Shown here: piece by piece, positions 29,562 through 33,957 of the stretch | Numbering within the stretch: the stretch's first letter is position 1 | How the letters are laid out: every line of letters begins with the position of its first letter | From: an uncultured Oscillospiraceae bacterium | GTDB taxonomy: Bacteria > Bacillota > Clostridia > Oscillospirales > Oscillospiraceae | NCBI GenBank assembly: GCA_947599875.1 | Contig: CANQFV010000028.1 | Coordinates: 1-33,957 of the forward strand | Length of the DNA stretch: 33,957 bases | Reading direction: 5' to 3' | Program-made: the position numbers and the translations under genes | The notes under the pieces: model-generated | What the model saw: the letters and a program-made list of their open reading frames with translations, nothing else | Database searches by the model: none | What the model was told of the DNA's origin: nothing

Positions 29562-30539
29562 TTGAGCGTGAAAAAAACAGCGACGAAGGAAAAGTCCCCC
29601 AAGGACGTCCCGGCGCCCTCCGGCGAGGTGGTCGTACCGGGAAAGTCCCTGGGCAGCCGGATCCTCCAATCCTGGCAGCTCTACGCGATGCTGCTCATCC
29701 CCGTGATCATCACCATTATTTATAAGTACATCCCCATGTACGGCATCCAGATTGCCTTCCGGGATTACAAGCCCAACAGGGGCTTCTTCGGGAGCAAATG
29801 GGTGGGCTTCGATTGGTTCGAGCGGTTCTTCACCGCCCCCAACTTCAAGCGCATGATTGTGAACACCGTCAAGCTCAGCCTCTACGGGCTCCTGTGGAGC
29901 TTCCCGGTGCCCATCATCCTCTCCCTGGCCATCAACCAGCTGCGCTTCAAGCGCTTCAAGCGGGTGGTGCAGACGGTCCTCTACGCGCCGCACTTTATCT
30001 CTATCATGGTCGTCTGCGGTATGATCCGCATCTTCCTCTCCCCCTACGGCGGGCTGATCAACCTGCTCACCGGCAACCAGATAGACTTTATGACGGAGCC
30101 GGACGCCTTCCGCACCATCTACATCTACATCGCCTCCGGCATCTGGCAGGACGCCGGCTGGGGCACCATCATCTACTTAGCGACGCTCTCCGCCGTGGAT
30201 TCCGGCCTCTACGAGGCGGCGAAGATCGACGGGGCGTCCATGTTCCAGCGCATCCTCCACATCGACATCCCGGAGCTTGTGCCCATGATCGTCCTCCAGC
30301 TCATCATGGCCGCCGGCGGCATCATGAGCGTGGGCTTTGAGAAGGTCTTCCTCCTCCAGACCGAACTCAACAAGGCGACCTCGGACGTCATCGCGGTGTA
30401 CGTCTACCAACAGGGTATCGTGGAGCACGCGTACAGCCTGTCCACGGCGGTGGGCCTCTTCAACACGGTGATCAACATCATCCTACTGTTCATCGTCAAC
30501 AAGATCGCCAAGAAGGCCGCGGACGTCAGCTTTGTGTAA
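29562..30539 (+). CDS. CUT1 sugar importer permease, LplB-like
   Basis: A 325-residue integral membrane subunit with six predicted helices. The EAA motif YEAAKIDGASMFQRILHIDI, which docks the ATPase, lies in the last third. LplB/AraP-type permeases pair with YtcP-type partners for oligosaccharide import. The TTG at 29562 is chosen because AAGGAGG is 5 bases upstream; the GTG two codons later has 11 bases. It begins a three-gene operon with a second permease and a binding protein. No ATPase gene is in the operon, so the MsmX-like ATPase encoded at 23434 is the likely engine. The most probable cargo is fructo-oligosaccharides, by context. Confidence 0.92.
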   Translation: MSVKKTATKEKSPKDVPAPSGEVVVPGKSLGSRILQSWQLYAMLLIPVIITIIYKYIPMYGIQIAFRDYKPNRGFFGSKWVGFDWFERFFTAPNFKRMIVNTVKLSLYGLLWSFPVPIILSLAINQLRFKRFKRVVQTVLYAPHFISIMVVCGMIRIFLSPYGGLINLLTGNQIDFMTEPDAFRTIYIYIASGIWQDAGWGTIIYLATLSAVDSGLYEAAKIDGASMFQRILHIDIPELVPMIVLQLIMAAGGIMSVGFEKVFLLQTELNKATSDVIAVYVYQQGIVEHAYSLSTAVGLFNTVINIILLFIVNKIAKKAADVSFV

Positions 30540-30552
30540 GGAGGCGGAAAAC

Positions 30553-31440
30553 ATGGAAAAAGCGAAAAAGCACGGCCTTTCCGATAAGGTCAGCGACGTG
30601 ATCCTGGTGGCCATCTGCTGTATCATCCTCCTCATTGTGGCCTATCCCCTCTACTATGTGCTGGTGGCCTCGGTGTCCGACCCCTACGAGGTCTACTCCG
30701 GCCAGACCTTCCTGGTGCCCAGCAAGTTCACCCTGGAGGGATATCAGGCGGTGTTCGCCAACAAGAGCCTCTTCCGGGGCTTCGGGAACTCCATCCTCTA
30801 CACCGTGGTGGGCACCATCTTCTCCGTGGTGATGATCTACCTGGTGGCGTTCCCCCTCTCCCGCAAGCACATGCCGGGGCGCAAGGCCATCTCCATCTTC
30901 TTCATCATCACCATGTACTTCGGCGGCGGGCTTATCCCCACCTACCTGGTGGTCCGGGACACCGGCCTTCTCAACAACATGTGGGCGCTGTTCCTCCCCG
31001 GCGGCGTGGCGGTGGGCAACGTCATCATCGTCCGGAACTTCTTTGAAAACAACATTCCCAGCGAGCTTATGGAGGCCGCCGCCATCGACGGGGCCGACGA
31101 CTTCACCACCTTCTTCCGCATCGTCGTGCCCCTCTCCCGTCCCATCATGGCGGTGATGGTGGTCTTCTCTATGGTGGCCTTCTGGAACGACTGGTTCACC
31201 TCCCTCATTTATTTGAGCAAGGACCAGTACCCCTTCCCTATGGTCCTCCGGGGCATCCTCATCACCACCGAGGCCATGAAGGACATGTGGAGCGGCATGA
31301 GCTACGCCGACGCCAACCGCATGGCGGAGCTGGTGAAGTTCGCCTCCATGATCGTGGCCGCCGTCCCCATGCTGGTCATCTACCCCTTCGTGCAGAAATA
31401 TTTTGAGAAGGGCTTCATGACCGGCGCGGTCAAGGGCTAA
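30553..31440 (+). CDS. CUT1 sugar importer permease, YtcP-like
   Basis: A 295-residue partner permease with six helices and the EAA loop MEAAAIDGADDFTTFFRIVV. It carries FFIITMYFGGGLIPTYL, typical of the YtcP/CarB group. The ATG has GGAGG directly after the stop of the preceding permease (13-base gap). The longer in-frame extension would overlap the first permease and is not needed. It forms a heterodimer with the LplB-like subunit in the cytoplasmic membrane. Confidence 0.93.
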   Translation: MEKAKKHGLSDKVSDVILVAICCIILLIVAYPLYYVLVASVSDPYEVYSGQTFLVPSKFTLEGYQAVFANKSLFRGFGNSILYTVVGTIFSVVMIYLVAFPLSRKHMPGRKAISIFFIITMYFGGGLIPTYLVVRDTGLLNNMWALFLPGGVAVGNVIIVRNFFENNIPSELMEAAAIDGADDFTTFFRIVVPLSRPIMAVMVVFSMVAFWNDWFTSLIYLSKDQYPFPMVLRGILITTEAMKDMWSGMSYADANRMAELVKFASMIVAAVPMLVIYPFVQKYFEKGFMTGAVKG

Positions 31441-31486
31441 TCAAAAAAACGCGCACCCCCAACTTTTTCGGAAAAGGAGAATTTTT

Positions 31487-33142
31487 ATGAGACATTCTTT
31501 CCAAAAGGTCCTCGCCCTGGCGCTGGCCGTGCTGATGCTCACGGCGGTGCTGACCTCCTGCAATCAGGGCGGCAAGAACGGCGACGAGAACCAGACCAGC
31601 TTCACCATCATGGGCGGCATGTCCACCCTGAGTTCCGGCTACGACTCCAACCCCGTTCTCACAGAGCTGGCCGAGAAGGCAGGCGTGGAGATCGAGTGGG
31701 ACCTCTACTCCGACTCCCTGAGCGAGGTCGTGGGCACCCGCATCGGCGGCAACCAGCTGCCCGACGCCTTCATCGCCGTGAATTTCAGCCAGAGCGACAT
31801 CGCCGAGTACGGCGACGACGAGACGTTCATCGACCTCACCCCCTACATCACCCCGGAGATCATGCCCAACCTCTCCAAAATTCTGGAGGAGTACCCCGAC
31901 GTGCGCTCCGCCATCACCATGGCCGACGGGAAGATCTACGGCCTGCCCTCCGCCGAGATGATGGGTACCGCCGCCATCGGCGCGGAGGAGAACTACGGCA
32001 TCTACTCCGTCCCTGAGTTCATGTACATCAACAAGACGTGGCTTGACGAGCTGGGCCTTCCCATGCCCACCAACCTCACGGAACTCCACGATGTACTGAA
32101 GGCCTTCAAGGACAACGACATGGCCACAAGAAACGGCAACGCCGCCGGCATGACCATCCCCTTCTCCTCCGGCTACGACCAGTGGTGCTGGGGCCAGGAG
32201 ATGCTCTACGCGGGCTTCGGCTTCACCAACTTCACCAATGACGTCTGCGCGGACCTCATGGTGGACGAGAACGGCAAGGTTTTCTTCGCCTCCGCCCAGG
32301 ACAACTACCGTGACGCCGTCAGCTACATCCACGACTGGTTCGCCGAGGGCCTCATGGACCTGGAGATGTTCTCCCAGTCCCAGAGCCAGTTCATCGCCAA
32401 GGGCTCCGCGGGGCGCATCGGCGTCCTGACCTACTGGGAGGCCCCGGAGATCCTGGGGCAGTACGCCGACGACTATGTGTTCCTGCCGCCCCTCAAGGGC
32501 CCCGCGGGCACCGAGTACGCCGACACCTGCGAGATCAACATCCGCGCCAACCCCGCCGTCACCTCCGGCAACCTGAACATCACCTCCGCCTGCGGCAACC
32601 CTGAGCTTCTGTGCAAGTACTTCGACCAGTGGTACGACGGCGAGGTCGTCATGCAGCTCCAGTACGCCCCCATCGGCATCTACTTCTCCGAGAAGGACGC
32701 TGACGGCGTCTGGCAGGTCATCTCCGACGAGGAGGCGCAGTCCAAGTTCGGCAAGAGCGCCGGCGAACTCAAGGCCCAGTATGAGGTCTACGGCCCCCGC
32801 CTTATCCTCCCTGAGTATTATAACCACATCTTCTACATGGAGCAGCGGGCCACGGACCGTCTCCAGTATCTGGAGAATGACTGGCTGCCTTACGCCCACA
32901 ACAGAAACTACTACCCCCTGGACGTGACCTTCACCGCCGACGAGCTGGACGTCATCGACCGCTATAAGGCTAACTTCGTGAGCCAGGTCTCCGAGGCCGA
33001 GGGCCGCTGGATCAAGGACGGCGGGCCCACCGACCAGGAGTGGCAGGATTACCTCACCGTCCTCAAGGACAACTGCGGCATGGACCGGCTGCTGGCCGTC
33101 TATCAGGACGCCTACGACCGCTACGTCAGCGCCCAGGGCTGA
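31487..33142 (+). CDS. Extracellular solute-binding lipoprotein, LipO-like
   Basis: A 551-residue binding lipoprotein with signal peptide and lipobox LTSC (C25). A long mature part of the size used by LplB/YtcP-linked importers follows. It opens with TSFTIMGGMSTLSSGYDSNP and contains NYYPLDVTFTADE late in the chain, as in LipO-type proteins. AGGAG lies 7 bases before the ATG. It captures the sugar at the cell surface and hands it to the two permeases encoded just upstream. Fructo-oligosaccharide specificity is inferred from the locus; the sequence alone does not decide it. Confidence 0.92.
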   Translation: MRHSFQKVLALALAVLMLTAVLTSCNQGGKNGDENQTSFTIMGGMSTLSSGYDSNPVLTELAEKAGVEIEWDLYSDSLSEVVGTRIGGNQLPDAFIAVNFSQSDIAEYGDDETFIDLTPYITPEIMPNLSKILEEYPDVRSAITMADGKIYGLPSAEMMGTAAIGAEENYGIYSVPEFMYINKTWLDELGLPMPTNLTELHDVLKAFKDNDMATRNGNAAGMTIPFSSGYDQWCWGQEMLYAGFGFTNFTNDVCADLMVDENGKVFFASAQDNYRDAVSYIHDWFAEGLMDLEMFSQSQSQFIAKGSAGRIGVLTYWEAPEILGQYADDYVFLPPLKGPAGTEYADTCEINIRANPAVTSGNLNITSACGNPELLCKYFDQWYDGEVVMQLQYAPIGIYFSEKDADGVWQVISDEEAQSKFGKSAGELKAQYEVYGPRLILPEYYNHIFYMEQRATDRLQYLENDWLPYAHNRNYYPLDVTFTADELDVIDRYKANFVSQVSEAEGRWIKDGGPTDQEWQDYLTVLKDNCGMDRLLAVYQDAYDRYVSAQG

Positions 33143-33171
33143 GAGCGGGACGCAAACCCCACATGAATGAC

Positions 33172-33200
33172 GCGAGGGCCGCCCAACAAGCGGCCCTCAA
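33172..33200 (+). repeat. 29-bp direct repeat, left copy (hairpin)
   Basis: A hairpin GAGGGCCGC / GCGGCCCTC around CCAACAA, identical over 29 bases to 33406-33434. It lies directly after the binding protein gene and could stabilise its transcript. Confidence 0.85.
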
Positions 33201-33204
33201 CAGC

Positions 33205-33378
33205 CTGTCGAAAAAGGCCGTTGGCCTTTTCCGCCAAAAGGGAACGTGCGGAAGATTCCGCGTGAATTTTGCGAAATTCACGCAAAATCTTCCTGCCGTC
33301 ACGCTGCGCGCGCCCCTTTGGGGCACACTTGCGTGACAAAAGGGTTTTTTTCCGACGTACATGCCGCCGGAAAAAATA
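33205..33378 (+). repeat. Mosaic hairpin element, copy R5
   Basis: Hairpin GTCGAAAAAGGCC / GGCCTTTTCCGCC, then linker GGGAACGTGCGG. A variable hairpin follows (33250-33293, outer GGAAGATT and inner GCGTGAATTT stems), then a linker starting CTGCCGTCACGCTGCGCGCG. Next are the small hairpin CCCC-TTT-GGGG, linker ACACTTGCGTGACAAAAGGG and a terminal hairpin TTTTTTTCCGaCG / CCGCCGGAAAAAA. The last 55 or so bases nearly match R4. It lies between the 29-bp direct repeats. Confidence 0.85.
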
Positions 33379-33405
33379 TCGGATCGAGTTTTTTTTGACA
33401 AACTG

Positions 33406-33434
33406 GCGAGGGCCGCCCAACAAGCGGCCCTCAA
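33406..33434 (+). repeat. 29-bp direct repeat, right copy (hairpin)
   Basis: Exact copy of 33172-33200, just upstream of the GH32 gene. The two copies bracket R5, leaving 205 bases between them. Confidence 0.85.
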
Positions 33435-33465
33435 ATAAAATACCCCACTTTCGGAGGACATTCCC

Positions 33466-33957
33466 ATGACAAGTGACATTCTGAAAAAGGCCAGGGAATA
33501 CGAGGAGCGCGTCTCGGCCTATATCTCCGAGGAGGAGCGCCCCGCCTTTCATTTCAGCTCCCGTGTGGGCTGGATGAACGACCCCAACGGCTTTTCCTAC
33601 TATAAGGGCGCGTACCACCTCTTCTACCAATACCACCCCTATTCCACCAAGTGGGGACCCATGCACTGGGGCCACGCGGTGAGCCGGGACATGCTGCGCT
33701 GGGAGTACCTGCCCGCCGCCCTGGCGCCGGACACGCCCTATGACAACGCCGGGTGCTTCTCCGGCTCGGCGCTGGAGCTGCCCGACGGGCGGCAGCTTCT
33801 GATGTACACCGGCGTCCAGGAGCATTTGAGCCGGGACGGGGTACGCCGGGACCTGCAGACCCAGTGTCTGGCGGTGGGCGACTGTTGGTTTGTCAATGAT
33901 GTGTTACACAAAAAGCAAACGAAGAAAGCACCTGAATTGGTGACTGCCAATTTAAAG
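33466..33957 (+). CDS. scrB: Intracellular GH32 beta-fructofuranosidase (sucrose-6-phosphate hydrolase type), interrupted or partial
   Basis: N-terminal part of a GH32 enzyme without signal peptide, so cytosolic. It has the canonical WMNDPNG (36-42) with nucleophile D39, then YHLFYQYHPYSTKWGPMHWGH and CFSGSALELPDG. It would release fructose from imported oligosaccharides for the fructokinase. GGAGG lies 8 bases before the ATG. Homology stops after LAVGD (about residue 139). From about 33883 the sequence turns AT-rich and the encoded residues (CWFVNDVLHKK...) no longer fit GH32; the RDP and Glu acid/base motifs are not reached. The frame stays open to the window edge, so the gene is either interrupted by an insertion or joined wrongly in assembly. 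Confidence 0.85.
   Translation, partial: MTSDILKKAREYEERVSAYISEEERPAFHFSSRVGWMNDPNGFSYYKGAYHLFYQYHPYSTKWGPMHWGHAVSRDMLRWEYLPAALAPDTPYDNAGCFSGSALELPDGRQLLMYTGVQEHLSRDGVRRDLQTQCLAVGDCWFVNDVLHKKQTKKAPELVTANLK
33883..33957 (+). mobile_element. Possible end of an insertion element inside scrB
   Basis: These 75 bases have about 39 percent GC against more than 60 percent in the gene before. They start TGTTGGTTTG at the point where GH32 similarity ends, and contain GTGTTACAC. A TG-first end is compatible with several IS families, including IS21-like elements, but no transposase is visible before the window ends. A chimeric assembly junction is the alternative. Confidence 0.4.

Noticed and set aside
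31430-32899. 489-codon minus-strand frame opposite the binding protein gene
   Set aside because: A shadow of GC-rich codon use. The plus frame has a lipobox, a good start and family features.
33040-33336. Plus-strand frame across the end of the binding protein and element R5
   Set aside because: It crosses the direct repeat and hairpins in a different frame and lacks a start signal.

Overview
The window reads as a chromosomal segment of a GC-rich gut Firmicute, most likely Oscillospiraceae-like (Oscillibacter/Flavonifractor type). This is inferred from strong GGAGG ribosome binding sites, sigma-A promoters (TTGACA/TATAAT), Gram-positive lipoprotein signals, a CUT1/LplB-type sugar importer with an MsmX-like ATPase, and a GC-rich Clostridia protein style. 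No rRNA, tRNA, CRISPR array or complete insertion sequence was seen.

Left part (1-5.4 kb), core metabolism: folD; a convergent pair with an orphan beta subunit of a class I fumarate hydratase and a DivIVA-like coiled-coil protein; a MarR repressor with a consensus promoter and a perfect inverted repeat over its -10; and citrate synthase with a second MarR-type regulator in one operon.

Middle (5.5-18 kb), envelope functions: a secreted Cys/His-rich protein, then an FtsX/MacB-type ABC exporter with three permeases and one ATPase. The two long permeases are tandem paralogues with almost identical membrane ends and divergent ectodomains. A convergent cluster encodes an OmpR-type response regulator, a histidine kinase with almost no extracellular part, a polytopic membrane protein, a 78-residue protein made of 11-residue amphipathic repeats, and a small internally duplicated membrane protein. 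An alpha/beta hydrolase and a divergent LysR regulator follow.

Right part (18-34 kb), a Gram-positive fructan utilisation locus: a GH32 lipoprotein with a LamG-like domain and an unusual Glu at the nucleophile position; a three-module, apparently non-catalytic carbohydrate-binding lipoprotein; an MsmX-like ATPase; a LacI regulator followed by four poorly known membrane or lipoproteins and fructokinase; two LplB/YtcP-type permeases and a LipO-type binding lipoprotein; and the start of an intracellular GH32 enzyme. Three divergent promoters each carry a TGAAACG operator just after the predicted start site. A second motif (TTTGTGCAA) recurs as inverted pairs in the same two control regions. The inferred pathway is surface capture and cleavage, ABC import, intracellular hydrolysis and phosphorylation of fructose. 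The last 75 bases break the GH32 gene and are AT-rich, so an insertion or an assembly junction is likely.

Dispersed over the window are five copies and one fragment of a roughly 170-base intergenic element. Its conserved linkers separate hairpins whose arms differ between copies but always remain paired. I consider this the best candidate for an undescribed structured RNA or mobile hairpin element. Other candidates are the operator code of the fructan locus, the membrane cassette between lacI and fructokinase, and the 11-residue repeat protein.
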